The notes below the pieces were generated by a model that was not told where the DNA came from, ran no database searches, and saw only the letters and a program-made list of their open reading frames with translations. Source: JANNBN01 sp031430595 (GTDB lineage Bacteria > Actinomycetota > Acidimicrobiia > Acidimicrobiales > JANYDT01). From it: a DNA stretch of 64,000 bases. Positions 45,234-53,875 of this stretch are shown here, in pieces (the first letter of the stretch is position 1; every line of letters starts with the position of its first letter). The stretch is taken from positions 83,255 to 147,254 of the forward strand of contig JANPBU010000052.1 in NCBI GenBank assembly GCA_031430595.1, written 5' to 3'. Made by a program: the position numbers and the translations under genes.

Positions 45234-46096
45234 GCAATGTACTCAGCTGGTTTGCGGTAACTCTTCAGGCTGCGAAACGGGGCATGTTCGCTTTCGCCTC
45301 CCAGGTAGGCGGCCTGTACCGTCGGGTCTTCCAGTAGGTCCGCGCTCTTGCCAAACTGCGTGACCCGCCCGTTTTCCATGACGTATCCGTAGCTGGTGTT
45401 TTGTAATGCCATCGCAGCGTTTTGTTCAACGATCACCACAGTGGTTCCTTTCTGGTTGACTGCGGCGATGATCTCGAAAATCTGTTCCACAATCAACGGT
45501 GCAAGGCCCAACGAAGGTTCATCGAGGAGCAGAAGGGTCGGCCTGGCCATAAGTGCACGTCCTATTGCAAGCATCTGCTGTTCGCCGCCAGACATGTAGC
45601 CAGCCACCTGGGTACGTCGTTCGGCTAGCTGCGGAAAAAGCGTCATCACTTCTTCGAATGACTCAGCAACTTGAGCGCGGTCTTTGCGAGTAAATGCCCC
45701 GGTGCGAAGGTTTTCCGTGACAGTCAGCTCCGCAAAAATACGTCGGCCTTCCATCACCTGTGCCATTCCCGACCGCACGCGCCACGCGGCATTGGTTGCA
45801 GAAATGTCTGTGCCATTCAGTTTCACCTGCCCCGTGAGACGACCCCCGTGGTAGGGCAATAGCCCTGAGATTGCTCGAAGTAGCGTGGTTTTCCCCGCTC
45901 CGTTCGCCCCAAGGATTGCGACCATTGAACCCTGGTCGACCGAAATGGAGACGTTGTCGAGGACTTCGATCACGCCGCCGTATACGACGCAAACATCGTC
46001 CACTGCGAGAAGCGGCTGTGATGTTCCGATCGTCTGAGATGTTCCGATCGTCTGAGATGGCGATGGCGACTGCGGAGATGGTGATGATTGAGTCAT
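45230..46096 (-). CDS. livF: Branched-chain amino acid-type ABC ATPase LivF
   Basis: 288 residues from ATG 46096. An upstream GTG at 46147 lies inside a CRP-like operator and is rejected. The N-terminus is a disordered Ser/Pro/Gln stretch with a perfect tandem TIGTSQ-TIGTSQ from an 18-bp duplication (46020-46055). The ATPase core follows: GANGAGKTTLLR, MSGGEQQMLAIGRAL, LLLLDEPSLGLAP, VEQN. First gene of the livF-livG-ACS-like-livH-livM operon. Confidence 0.92.
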   Translation of the reverse strand: MTQSSPSPQSPSPSQTIGTSQTIGTSQPLLAVDDVCVVYGGVIEVLDNVSISVDQGSMVAILGANGAGKTTLLRAISGLLPYHGGRLTGQVKLNGTDISATNAAWRVRSGMAQVMEGRRIFAELTVTENLRTGAFTRKDRAQVAESFEEVMTLFPQLAERRTQVAGYMSGGEQQMLAIGRALMARPTLLLLDEPSLGLAPLIVEQIFEIIAAVNQKGTTVVIVEQNAAMALQNTSYGYVMENGRVTQFGKSADLLEDPTVQAAYLGGESEHAPFRSLKSYRKPAEYIA

Positions 46097-46132
46097 ATGG
46101 TTCGGTTGAGTCGCAGGTGGGAATGGTGGCGT

Positions 46133-46148
46133 TGTGACGCGGGTCACC
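46133..46148. promoter_or_regulatory. CRP/GlxR-like operator upstream of livF
   Basis: TGTGACGCGGGTCACC fits TGTGA-N6-TCACA with one mismatch at the last base. It is centred about 45 bases before the livF start codon. Confidence 0.65.
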
Positions 46149-46347
46149 GGCGTGCAGCATGAACCAACGTTCGACGAGAACGAAGCGCCAAGCGCTCAAA
46201 GCCGTGTTTAGGCGCTGAACGGTGCGATGCTGGGGTCAAGCGGTAACCGGTCAGGCTTTTGGTGGCTTCGGCCGCAGCTTTTCGATTAGCGGACCGTTCG
46301 CCGACGAACACCGGCATCGGGCCGCGATCTTCACGCGCTTGGCGCAA

Positions 46348-46363
46348 TGTGATTGCCGTCACA
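46348..46363. promoter_or_regulatory. CRP/GlxR-like operator upstream of livK
   Basis: TGTGATTGCCGTCACA is a perfect TGTGA-N6-TCACA palindrome, the binding site of the CRP/GlxR family. A TACGGT -10 box lies 13 bases downstream. Confidence 0.75.
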
Positions 46364-46375
46364 TCAACAAACCCT

Positions 46376-46381
46376 TACGGT
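46376..46381 (+). promoter_or_regulatory. Probable -10 box (TACGGT) of livK
   Basis: TACGGT, 76 bases before the ATG at 46458, so livK would have a leader of about 70 bases with a Shine-Dalgarno (GGGAG, 46444-46448). The 361-base gap between livF and livK holds no gene that I can support, only these sites. Confidence 0.45.
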
Positions 46382-46457
46382 GCCAATATTTCGTCCCCAC
46401 GATTTCGCGCCCGCCGAACGGCTTGCGTGTCCCAAACTGTTCGGGAGATCTACCACC

Positions 46458-47861
46458 ATGAAGAAACTCGTTGTAGGCATTACGAGCTTGTCGCTCGTCA
46501 TTGCGACCGCTCAAATCAGTTGGGGCGCTTCCGCTCAAGCGGGTAAACCCTGTACTGCCACCGAAGTCGGCAAGACCGTTGGTGAATTGAAATGCGTCAA
46601 AGATGGCCGCAAAAAGACCGGCAAATGGCAAAAGGTAGCTGCTGTTGTAGCGACCACATTGGCAAAAAGCAGCGCTGCATCCACTCCTGCCCCGAGCGAA
46701 ACATCAATTAAGACTGGCCCCGGATTCGACGGAAGCACGATCGTGATTGGCAACATCACCTCAAAGACCAACGCGGCGTGGGGTCCCCTCTCCAAAGGAA
46801 TTGGCGCTGCACTCGAGTCGAAGGTGAAGGCCATCAATGCAAAGGGAGGAATTGCAGGGAAGTACTTGTTGAAAATCGAAGAGTACGAAACGAACTATGA
46901 CCCGAACATTGCTGTGCAGGGTTTGAACGCGACGAAAGATAAGGTTGCGTTGTACGCCTCGGTGCTCGGTACCCCGGTAAACGAAGCTCTCCTGCCACTT
47001 TACGAGCAGAACAAATTGGTAGCTAGCCCCGGGTCGTTGGATGCAAAGTGGATCAGCAAGAAAAACATGATGCCGATCCTTTCGAGCTATCAGGTTCAGG
47101 CCATTAACGGTGCCGCCTACTACTTCGAACAGCCTGGCAACTCGGGCAAGGTCATGTGTGGCGTTAGTCGTCAAGATGCCTACGGCGCGACTGGCACCGA
47201 GGGCCTCAACTTTGCGCAAGACAAGTTGAAGTTTGCACTTGGCACCATCGAAACTGTGCCGGCTTCACAGACTGACTTCGTTGCCACGGTGACCAAGTTA
47301 AAGAGTGCAAACTGCGCATCGGTGTATGTGACCACAGGACCCGCTCAGCTGACGGCGCTGTTGGTACAGGGTAGCCAAAATGGTTTCACGCCCCAGTGGA
47401 TTGCCATGTCGCCCACCTTCAGCGATAAGCAGGTGTCCCCCGCAACGTCGAGCCTGTACGAAAAGTTCGTGTGGACGGTTTCTGACGGTGTCGAATGGAA
47501 CGATCAAACTTCCCCAGGCATGAAGTCCCTTATCGCGGACCTCAAGAACAATGGCTTTGCTAACTACGTCGCCAACCCTGACACCGGTTTGATCTGGGGC
47601 TACGCCCAAATCACAGTGACTATTGCCGTGCTCGAAAAGGCAGTGGCCAACAACGACCTGAGCCGCGAGGGAATTTTGGCAGCCGCAAGCCAGGTTGGTG
47701 CTGTTGATCTTGGTGGACTTGGAGCATCGGTTGACTTCTCGAAGCGAACCCCGCCAACGGTCAACACGATCTTCTCGATCGACGGATCTAAACAACTGGC
47801 ACTCAAGGTGCTCAAGACGGGCTATTCATCGCCGGTTGCATCGGGCTATCGCAAAAACTAA
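46458..47861 (+). CDS. livK: Branched-chain amino acid-type ABC substrate-binding protein LivK
   Basis: 467 residues. Signal peptide MKKLVVGITSLSLVIATAQISWG with no lipobox Cys at the cleavage site. A short Lys-rich domain (CTATEVGKTVGELKCVKDGRKKTGKW) precedes the periplasmic-binding fold (about 95 on): IVIGNITSKTNAAWGPLSKGIGAALE, YETNYDPNIAVQGLNATKDKV, ALYASVLGTPVNEALLPLYEQNKLVASPGS. The ligand could be an amino acid, amide or small acid. Divergent from the operon that encodes its transporter. Confidence 0.9.
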   Translation: MKKLVVGITSLSLVIATAQISWGASAQAGKPCTATEVGKTVGELKCVKDGRKKTGKWQKVAAVVATTLAKSSAASTPAPSETSIKTGPGFDGSTIVIGNITSKTNAAWGPLSKGIGAALESKVKAINAKGGIAGKYLLKIEEYETNYDPNIAVQGLNATKDKVALYASVLGTPVNEALLPLYEQNKLVASPGSLDAKWISKKNMMPILSSYQVQAINGAAYYFEQPGNSGKVMCGVSRQDAYGATGTEGLNFAQDKLKFALGTIETVPASQTDFVATVTKLKSANCASVYVTTGPAQLTALLVQGSQNGFTPQWIAMSPTFSDKQVSPATSSLYEKFVWTVSDGVEWNDQTSPGMKSLIADLKNNGFANYVANPDTGLIWGYAQITVTIAVLEKAVANNDLSREGILAAASQVGAVDLGGLGASVDFSKRTPPTVNTIFSIDGSKQLALKVLKTGYSSPVASGYRKN

Positions 47862-47875
47862 GTCGAGTTGTTCAG

Positions 47876-47909
47876 GTGGGCAACTAGGGATGACCGTTAT
47901 GCTGCCCAC
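47876..47909. terminator. Hairpin after livK (possible terminator or operator)
   Basis: A 7-bp perfect stem GTGGGCA / TGCCCAC with a 20-base loop lies 15 bases after the livK stop. No U-tract follows. The right arm overlaps the -10 box of the next gene, so it may be an operator instead. Confidence 0.4.
47898..47903 (+). promoter_or_regulatory. -10 box (TATGCT) of the LytS-like kinase
   Basis: TATGCT ends eight bases before GTG 47912. Confidence 0.45.
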
Positions 47910-47911
47910 TT

Positions 47912-49111
47912 GTGCGACCCATCCGAACTGCAACCCCGCCGAATGAGCTAGGCGTCGTGCCATCTTTTCGCTGGCGCGGGTCGCGCAAACATGTTCGACG
48001 AAGTCGCTTCGGTCGTCATAACCACGTCTCCAGCGTGGTTACTTCGCGAAGCTTCGATGTGTTGCATACGGCAAATCTGGCAACATCACTCCTTCGCCGC
48101 GGGTTTGTTGCGGAACATCTTCGCGAAGCGCTCCCATTGATCGGGGCGCTGATTGGTTCACAAGCAGTTGCGGTCGTTGACCCCTCTGGGGTTGTTCTTG
48201 CGATTGCTGACGAATTGCAAGGTCACCATCATGACCTTTCTCGGTTGGCTCAGCTCGTCACCGATGAACGGCGACCGCAATTGGAGCCCGTCCATTGTTC
48301 CGATCTGAGTTGCGCGCTTCAGTTCGGTTTCGGTGTGCCGCTTCTTGCTTCTGGCCGGATGTTCGGTGCCTTAATTGCTCTCGATGCACAGAGTGAGCCA
48401 ACTATGGTACGTACACTTACTGAAGTCGCACAATGGGTTTCAGCCCAAACAGAGTTCGCCGAACTCGACGAACATCGAACGAAACTTGCCAGGGCGGAAC
48501 TTCGGGCTTTACGAGCCCAAATTTCGCCCCACTTCATCTTCAATGCACTTACAGCCGTCGCTTCGTTTATTCGAACTGACCCCGATCGAGCTCGAGAGTT
48601 GCTCATTGAGTTTGCCGATTTCACGCGTTACAGCCTGCGGAATCAAGGCGAATTTACGACAGTTGCCGAAGAACTGAAGTCGATCGAACGCTATCTCGTG
48701 ATTGAGAAAGCCCGCTTCGGCGAACGTCTAACAGTCACCCTGCGTGTGGCACCCGAGGTGCTGTCGGTGGTGATTCCGTTTCTGGTTGTCCAACCCCTTG
48801 TCGAGAATGCAATTCGTCATGGGATTGAAGGTAGAAATGGATCCGGAAAATTGCAGATCGTTGCGTTTGAAGAGTCGCAGGATTGCGTCATCGTGGTGGA
48901 AGACGACGGAGCCGGCGTTGACCCAGATCTTCTTCGAACGATCTTGAACACCTCCGGAGCGGAAGGTGAGCACATCGGCTTGGTGAACGTCGACGATCGT
49001 CTGCGCGCTGTCTATGGTCCGAGCGCAGCGCTGCAAATCGACACCGGCGTAAACATGGGGACCAAGGTCAGTTTCCGGGTTCCAAAGTACCGTCCTGGGG
49101 TCAGGGCATGA
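47912..49111 (+). CDS. LytS-type sensor histidine kinase
   Basis: 399 residues from GTG 47912; GTG at 48035 would drop 41 residues and begins inside a 7-bp hairpin (48020-48040). A GAF-like sensor domain (GALIGSQAVAVVDPSGVVLAIADE, GVPLLASGRMFGALIALD) precedes the His_kinase region with phospho-His in LRAQISPHFIFNALTAV, then PLVENAIRHGI and EDDGAGVD. No membrane helices, so it is a cytosolic sensor, unlike classical LytS. Coupled to the LytTR regulator by a four-base overlap. Confidence 0.9.
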   Translation: MRPIRTATPPNELGVVPSFRWRGSRKHVRRSRFGRHNHVSSVVTSRSFDVLHTANLATSLLRRGFVAEHLREALPLIGALIGSQAVAVVDPSGVVLAIADELQGHHHDLSRLAQLVTDERRPQLEPVHCSDLSCALQFGFGVPLLASGRMFGALIALDAQSEPTMVRTLTEVAQWVSAQTEFAELDEHRTKLARAELRALRAQISPHFIFNALTAVASFIRTDPDRARELLIEFADFTRYSLRNQGEFTTVAEELKSIERYLVIEKARFGERLTVTLRVAPEVLSVVIPFLVVQPLVENAIRHGIEGRNGSGKLQIVAFEESQDCVIVVEDDGAGVDPDLLRTILNTSGAEGEHIGLVNVDDRLRAVYGPSAALQIDTGVNMGTKVSFRVPKYRPGVRA

Positions 49112-49956
49112 CGTCAGCCTTGCGAGTGCTAGCTGTCGACGATGAACTACCTTCGCTCGCAGATTTGTCGTATCAACTTCGGGCTCAGCCCTCAATCGGG
49201 ACTGTTGTTGAGGCGACCAGCTCGACCGAAGCGTTGATGCGCCTTCGATCAGAGGATTTTGATGCGGTCTTTCTCGATGTTCGCATGCCGGGTCTCGACG
49301 GGCTTGAACTTGCCCGTGTGCTTGAGAGGTTCAAACGGCCACCAATCATCGTGTTTGTGACTGCATTTGACTCGTACGCGGTTGAGGCATTTGAGATTCG
49401 AGCCGCCGACTACCTGTTGAAGCCTGTCAGGTCGGAACGCCTCACCGAAGCTCTCCGACGAATCACGGAGTTGCTCGCGCTCAGCCGAGAGGTATCGGAT
49501 GCTGTCGCTGTCGTCGCTGTCGTTGCGGAGGCTCCTCGTCCTGGCGAGGTGCCGGTCGATGCTGCAGTTGTGGAGGCGGAAAGTGAATTCATCACCGTTG
49601 AGTCGGGTGGTCGAGTGCGGGTGATTGACCGCCGAGACGTTCAGTATGTAGCGTCGAGCGGAGACTATGTACGCATACATACAGCTTCCCTGAACGTCTT
49701 GTTGCGGACATCACTTGCGGTGCTTGAGGAACGTTGGAAGTCAGCGGGATTTGTTCGAATCCACCGGAGTTTTCTGGTCGCAACGACCCACATCGAGGAG
49801 GTGCGGATAGAGCCGCATCGGACGTTTACTGTGGTGGTCGGTGGACGTCAACTACCCGTAAGTCGACGTATGGGACGCACGCTGCGCGCTCAACTTTCGG
49901 GCGAAGGTGCCCTTCTCTCGAAGCCTGAAATCGAACCGCGGCGGTTGCTCTCGTGA
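49108..49956 (+). CDS. LytTR-family response regulator
   Basis: 282 residues. Receiver with Asp10-Asp11-Asp12 pocket, phosphorylation site Asp57 (VFLDVRMPGLDG) and KPVRSERL. An Ala/Val-rich linker (SDAVAVVAVVAEAPRPGEVPVDAAVV) leads to a LytTR DNA-binding domain (about 160-265; FITVESGGRVRVIDRRDVQYVASSGDYVRIHT, RIHRSFLV). Likely regulates the symporter operon in response to the sensor. Confidence 0.92.
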   Translation: MTSALRVLAVDDELPSLADLSYQLRAQPSIGTVVEATSSTEALMRLRSEDFDAVFLDVRMPGLDGLELARVLERFKRPPIIVFVTAFDSYAVEAFEIRAADYLLKPVRSERLTEALRRITELLALSREVSDAVAVVAVVAEAPRPGEVPVDAAVVEAESEFITVESGGRVRVIDRRDVQYVASSGDYVRIHTASLNVLLRTSLAVLEERWKSAGFVRIHRSFLVATTHIEEVRIEPHRTFTVVVGGRQLPVSRRMGRTLRAQLSGEGALLSKPEIEPRRLLS

Positions 49957-50357
49957 GCGGACGACGTCTCGTTGGCGAACGAACCCGGGTGACGCGGTCG
50001 GCAGCGTCGCCGCTCGTCGCCGTTCGAGAAATGGCTGAACACACGGCTGTTGGCGACGCTTATCTACGGTCACTGATGGGTCAACAATTGCGTGCTGGGT
50101 TGGTAACCACGGGCACACTTGCCGTCTTCTTGATCTGTACGCCACTCGTGTTGACCTTCGTTCCTTCGGTGAACGAATGGAAACTCTTCGGGATCAGCTT
50201 TCCGTGGCTAGTGCTTGGGATAGCGGCGTATCCGTTCCTGATCGGTATCGCTCATCGCTATATTCGCAAAGCGGAGTTTCACGAGACAGAGTTTGAACTG
50301 CTCGTTAACCCACCAAATAACGCGTCCGACCTACCAGGGTCAGGACACTCAGGCTGA
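49953..50357 (+). CDS. Small DUF485-like membrane protein
   Basis: 134 residues with two membrane helices (LVTTGTLAVFLICTPLVLTFV and FPWLVLGIAAYPFLIGIAHRYI). The arrangement of a small DUF485-like protein before an acetate-type sodium symporter is known in many bacteria. Its GTG overlaps the regulator stop by four bases and its stop overlaps the next ATG by one. Probably an accessory subunit of the symporter. Confidence 0.72.
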   Translation: MSGRRLVGERTRVTRSAASPLVAVREMAEHTAVGDAYLRSLMGQQLRAGLVTTGTLAVFLICTPLVLTFVPSVNEWKLFGISFPWLVLGIAAYPFLIGIAHRYIRKAEFHETEFELLVNPPNNASDLPGSGHSG

Positions 50358-51919
50358 TGATGAGCTTTCTGCAAGCGGCGCTCACCAAGCATGGTGGCGC
50401 TGTTGAACACAGACCGATCTCGCCAATCACTATCGCTGCGATCTTGTTCGCCTTCGCGACAACCATTGGGATCGGTGCCCTGAGCATGCGCCTCGCACGA
50501 ACGACCAGCGACTTTTTCGTTGCGTCTCGATCCGTAGCTCCACTTACTAACGCGTCGGCCATCTGTGGTGAGTATCTCTCTGTGGCTTCGTTCCTTGGCA
50601 TCGGCGGGCTGATCATGACCTATGGGGTCGACATGCTGTGGTTCCCGGTCGGATACACCGCTGGGTACGTCATTCTGCTGGTGTTCGTAGCAGCGCCATT
50701 GCGCCGATTCGGTGCCTACACGGTGCCTGATTTTGTTGAGGGTCGGCTCGATTCCGCAACCGCACGGCGGATCGCATCAGGTTTGGTGGTGTTGATTTCG
50801 GTGGCTTACGTGGTCGCTCAACTCAAAGGTGCTGGCATCACGTTTCAGGCGCTGACCGGGTTGCCATACTGGTCTGGGGTCTGTGTTGTTGGTGTGGTCG
50901 TCAGTGCGAACGTGGCACTCGGAGGTATTCGAGGGATCACGTTTCAACAGGCTTTCCAATACTGGTTGAAATGGCTGATGTTGGCGATCCCGGCCATTGT
51001 GTTGACGACACATTTCTTACTGGATCGGCCCGTTCCCTTACCCGCAACCTCACTTCGAGCCTGGCTTACCCCTGGAGAGTCGATGGCTCAGCTTCGGTCA
51101 CACCCACTGCTCTCAACATATGCGGTGATTGTCGCTTCGAGCTTCGGAACAATGGGTCTTCCCCACATCCTCATCAGGTTCTATACGAACCCCGACGGGC
51201 GCGCAGCTCGGCGGACGACACGGCTGGTGCTCGGGCTCATCGCAGCGTTTTACATCTTTCCGTTGCTCTTAGCGGTTGTCGGTCGACTGGCTGCTCCTGA
51301 CATGTTGGCCGCTGGTTCAGTGGACACGCTTTTCTTGCGTCTTCCAGGCCGGCTTCTTTCGGGAACCGCGGGCGAGATCCTTTCGGCTTTGGTGGCATGT
51401 GGTGCGTTTGCTGCGTTTCTGTCAACGTCTTCAGGCCTGATTGCTTCAGTGGCCGGGGCGATCTCGCAGGATGTCTTCAGCGGTGATCGAAGGGGGTTTC
51501 GACTTGGTGCCTGTGTGGCAGGTGTACTGGCTATTTTGGCCGGATTAACCGTACGTTACGTCGACATCAACCAACTGGTGAGTTGGACCTTTGCGCTTGC
51601 CGCTTCATCCTTCTGTCCGCTCCTCATGCTCGGAATTTGGTGGAGGCGACTGTCGCTGTGGGGGGCGATTTCTGGACTCATTCTTGGGACCACCAGCGCC
51701 GGTGCGTCAATTCTCATTTCCTTCATCAATCCGCCGGGCAATACTTGGATCCGGACCCTCATATTTCAACCAGCTATCTGGACGGTCCCGTTCGCATTCC
51801 TCACAATGGTGGTCGTATCGTTGCTCACCCCGAAGTCAATTCCTCGGAACGTCGGCGCAAAGATGTTGCAGCTCCACCTACCAGAGTCTTTGGGGCTGTC
51901 CACCAACTACCGCTCGTAA
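50357..51919 (+). CDS. Sodium:solute symporter (SSS family, ActP-like)
   Basis: 520 residues with about 13 membrane helices. SSS features: TTSDFFVASRSVAPLTNASAICGEYLSVASFLGIGGLIM, LRRFGAYTVPDFVEGRL, AYVVAQLKGAGITFQALTG, SFGTMGLPHILIRFYTNPDGRAARRTT and AFAAFLSTSSGLIASVAGAISQD. The last two resemble acetate/pyruvate permeases of the ActP/MctC type. Substrate probably a short monocarboxylate. Last gene of the LytS-LytTR-DUF485-SSS unit. Confidence 0.9.
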   Translation: MMSFLQAALTKHGGAVEHRPISPITIAAILFAFATTIGIGALSMRLARTTSDFFVASRSVAPLTNASAICGEYLSVASFLGIGGLIMTYGVDMLWFPVGYTAGYVILLVFVAAPLRRFGAYTVPDFVEGRLDSATARRIASGLVVLISVAYVVAQLKGAGITFQALTGLPYWSGVCVVGVVVSANVALGGIRGITFQQAFQYWLKWLMLAIPAIVLTTHFLLDRPVPLPATSLRAWLTPGESMAQLRSHPLLSTYAVIVASSFGTMGLPHILIRFYTNPDGRAARRTTRLVLGLIAAFYIFPLLLAVVGRLAAPDMLAAGSVDTLFLRLPGRLLSGTAGEILSALVACGAFAAFLSTSSGLIASVAGAISQDVFSGDRRGFRLGACVAGVLAILAGLTVRYVDINQLVSWTFALAASSFCPLLMLGIWWRRLSLWGAISGLILGTTSAGASILISFINPPGNTWIRTLIFQPAIWTVPFAFLTMVVVSLLTPKSIPRNVGAKMLQLHLPESLGLSTNYRS

Positions 51920-51978
51920 GACAACGCTGTGACCGTGTCTAGTTTCGCCCTGTCCGCGGCAACTATCCTGTCGATATC

Positions 51979-52458
51979 GTGAATATTGATCCCACTGACG
52001 CAGAACTCAGCGCCGAAGAGGTGCTACTGACCTTCGAGCGGTTCACCAATGACGATGCCATCGCCCTCGGGTTGGCCCTGGTCGAGGTTGCTCGATCCGA
52101 ACATCTTGTAGTCACCATTGACGTTCGCCGAGGCGAGCAGCAGGTGTTTCACATCGCCCTTCCGGGTACAAACGCCGACAACGACGCATGGGTTGAACGC
52201 AAGGTCCGGGTCGTGAAGCGGTTCGAAATCAGTTCGTTTCGTCTCGGATGTCAGTTGCGTGCTGCTGGCAAAAGCTTGAATGAGGCGTATCTGCTCGAAG
52301 AGTCTGAGTTTGCGGCCCACGGTGGAGCGTTTCCGATCACTATCGCCGCAACGGGGGTTGTTGGCGTGGTGACGGTTTCCGGCCTTCCACAACGTGAGGA
52401 TCATGCGCTCGTGGTGAGGGTACTTACAAATTTCCTCAACGTTCGAACCGGAAAGTAG
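51979..52458 (+). CDS. UPF0303 family protein
   Basis: 159 residues from GTG 51979; TATCCT ends nine bases upstream. FTNDDAIALGLALVEVA, VVTIDVRRGEQQVFHIALPGTNADNDAWVERKVRVVKRFEISSFRLG, AAHGGAFPI and GVVTVSGLPQREDHALVVRVL are the UPF0303 signature, related to GlcG/HbpS heme-binding proteins. Function is unclear. Confidence 0.92.
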   Translation: MNIDPTDAELSAEEVLLTFERFTNDDAIALGLALVEVARSEHLVVTIDVRRGEQQVFHIALPGTNADNDAWVERKVRVVKRFEISSFRLGCQLRAAGKSLNEAYLLEESEFAAHGGAFPITIAATGVVGVVTVSGLPQREDHALVVRVLTNFLNVRTGK

Positions 52459-52470
52459 GTTTAAGGAATC

Positions 52471-53322
52471 ATGACAACGACCCCGGCTAATTGGTATCCA
52501 GACCCAACTCAACGTCACGAGTTTCGCTATTGGGATGGAGCGGTATGGACGAGCCACGTTTCGAATCGTGGTGTCGCCTCGGTCGATGATCCGAATGCTC
52601 CTGCGTCGCCAACAGCGGCCCAATCAGTGCCGACAGTTGTTTACGGCACCGAATCTGCTCAAAACATTCAGCAACAAATCAGTGGGACCGGTTGGAGGGG
52701 CGCTGGAGTTGAAGGCGTTGCGGCTGGCGGCGGAACCATTTTCACTGAACCCCTATTGGTGGTGAACCAGAAGGCGAAGCTCATTGAAATCACCAACCAG
52801 TACGCAGTATTTAATGGTGCCGGCATACAGGTTGGCTCCGTTTCACAGGTCGGACAAAACGCTGCGCGCAAGGTACTTCGTGCACTTACGAATGTCGACC
52901 AGTTTCTGACTCACAAACTTGAGGTCACCGACATGGGCGGCAACGTATTGATGAAGCTCACCCGCCCGGCGAAGGTGTTCAAGTCAACCGTGGTAGTAAC
53001 TACACCTACCGACCAAGAAATCGGTCGAATCGTGCAAGAGAACATGATTGGCAAGATTCATTTCGGTTTGGAAAGCAACGGTCAAACTGTTGGCTCGATC
53101 AAGGCTGAAAACTGGCGGGCCTGGAATTTTCGGATTGACGATGCTTCCGGAACCGAGGTTGCCCGAATCACGAAGACCTTCGAGGGCATCGCTAAGACGC
53201 TGTTCACCACAGCCGACAATTACGTTGTGCAGATCCATCGAGAACTTGCCGAACCTCTTCGTTCGTTAGTAATCGCCTCGGCTCTCTCGGTCGACACCGC
53301 CCTCAAACAAGACAGCAAATAG
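52471..53322 (+). CDS. DUF2510 + LURP-one/scramblase-like protein
   Basis: 283 residues. Residues 1-30 are a DUF2510 domain (NWYPDPTQRHEFRYWDGAVWTSHV), a short WW-like unit typical of Actinobacteria. After a Gln/Pro-rich linker, a LURP-one/scramblase-type barrel (about 88-283) with TIFTEPLLVVNQKAKLIEITNQYAVF, LMKLTRPAKVFKSTVVV, IGKIHFGLESNGQTVGSIKAENWRAWNFRI. Probably membrane-associated and lipid-related, by analogy. It follows UPF0303 by 12 bases. Confidence 0.88.
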   Translation: MTTTPANWYPDPTQRHEFRYWDGAVWTSHVSNRGVASVDDPNAPASPTAAQSVPTVVYGTESAQNIQQQISGTGWRGAGVEGVAAGGGTIFTEPLLVVNQKAKLIEITNQYAVFNGAGIQVGSVSQVGQNAARKVLRALTNVDQFLTHKLEVTDMGGNVLMKLTRPAKVFKSTVVVTTPTDQEIGRIVQENMIGKIHFGLESNGQTVGSIKAENWRAWNFRIDDASGTEVARITKTFEGIAKTLFTTADNYVVQIHRELAEPLRSLVIASALSVDTALKQDSK

Positions 53323-53396
53323 AGTCATTAGTAGGTTTACAGACACTCGACTAGTCGATTGGCGGGAGCTACCGCTAACTAACCTTGTTGTCGCCA

Positions 53397-53834
53397 CTAC
53401 GCGCGCTTGGGGTGTTCGCCCTTGAGCGCTGCCTGTAATTCAGCCTGCGTCGCTGCGACACGTGGTGCCATGTCGGGTCTGCGGAGGGCGTCTTGTTGTA
53501 CAGCCGCGATCACAAGCAATCCGGCCCCGATCATCAGAAGCAGAACCTTCGCCGCGCCTTCATGTGAGCCAACAACAGCCCACGCCACCACACCGATCCC
53601 ACATGCAGCATTTATCAAGCTAAGCGGCCCGAGCCGTTTCGCCAATGGTCCTTTTCCAAGGCCCGCCCCGCCGAGCAAAATGGCCACGATCATTAGGGCA
53701 AGGCCGACCGCGGACACCAAGTATCCGCTCACCCCAAGATCTGGCCCCACGAGCGCATTTGCCATAAGTACCGAGCCACACACCACCTCGAACAATGCAT
53801 CTGTTTGGAATGCTCGTCGAACTCGTCTGCCCAT
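53397..53834 (-). CDS. Four-helix membrane protein of unknown function
   Basis: 145 residues from ATG 53834, six bases after TACTGT. Basic start (MGRRVRRAFQTD) then four hydrophobic segments: LFEVVCGSVLMANALVG, GYLVSAVGLALMIVAILLG, LSLINAACGIGVVAWAVVG and VLLLMIGAGLLVIAAVQ, with a helical polar tail. No family recognised. Divergent from the SDR gene. Confidence 0.75.
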   Translation of the reverse strand: MGRRVRRAFQTDALFEVVCGSVLMANALVGPDLGVSGYLVSAVGLALMIVAILLGGAGLGKGPLAKRLGPLSLINAACGIGVVAWAVVGSHEGAAKVLLLMIGAGLLVIAAVQQDALRRPDMAPRVAATQAELQAALKGEHPKRA

Positions 53835-53840
53835 ACGCAC

Positions 53841-53846
53841 ACAGTA
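53841..53846 (-). promoter_or_regulatory. -10 box (TACTGT), leaderless
   Basis: TACTGT, six bases from ATG 53834. Confidence 0.6.
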
Positions 53847-53875
53847 TGCGCTGTTCTCCGCGAGACTCTTCAACT

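Noticed and set aside
46144..46461. Short frames in the livF-livK gap
   Set aside because: They overlap CRP-like operators and the livK promoter and show no protein-like pattern; the gap is regulatory.
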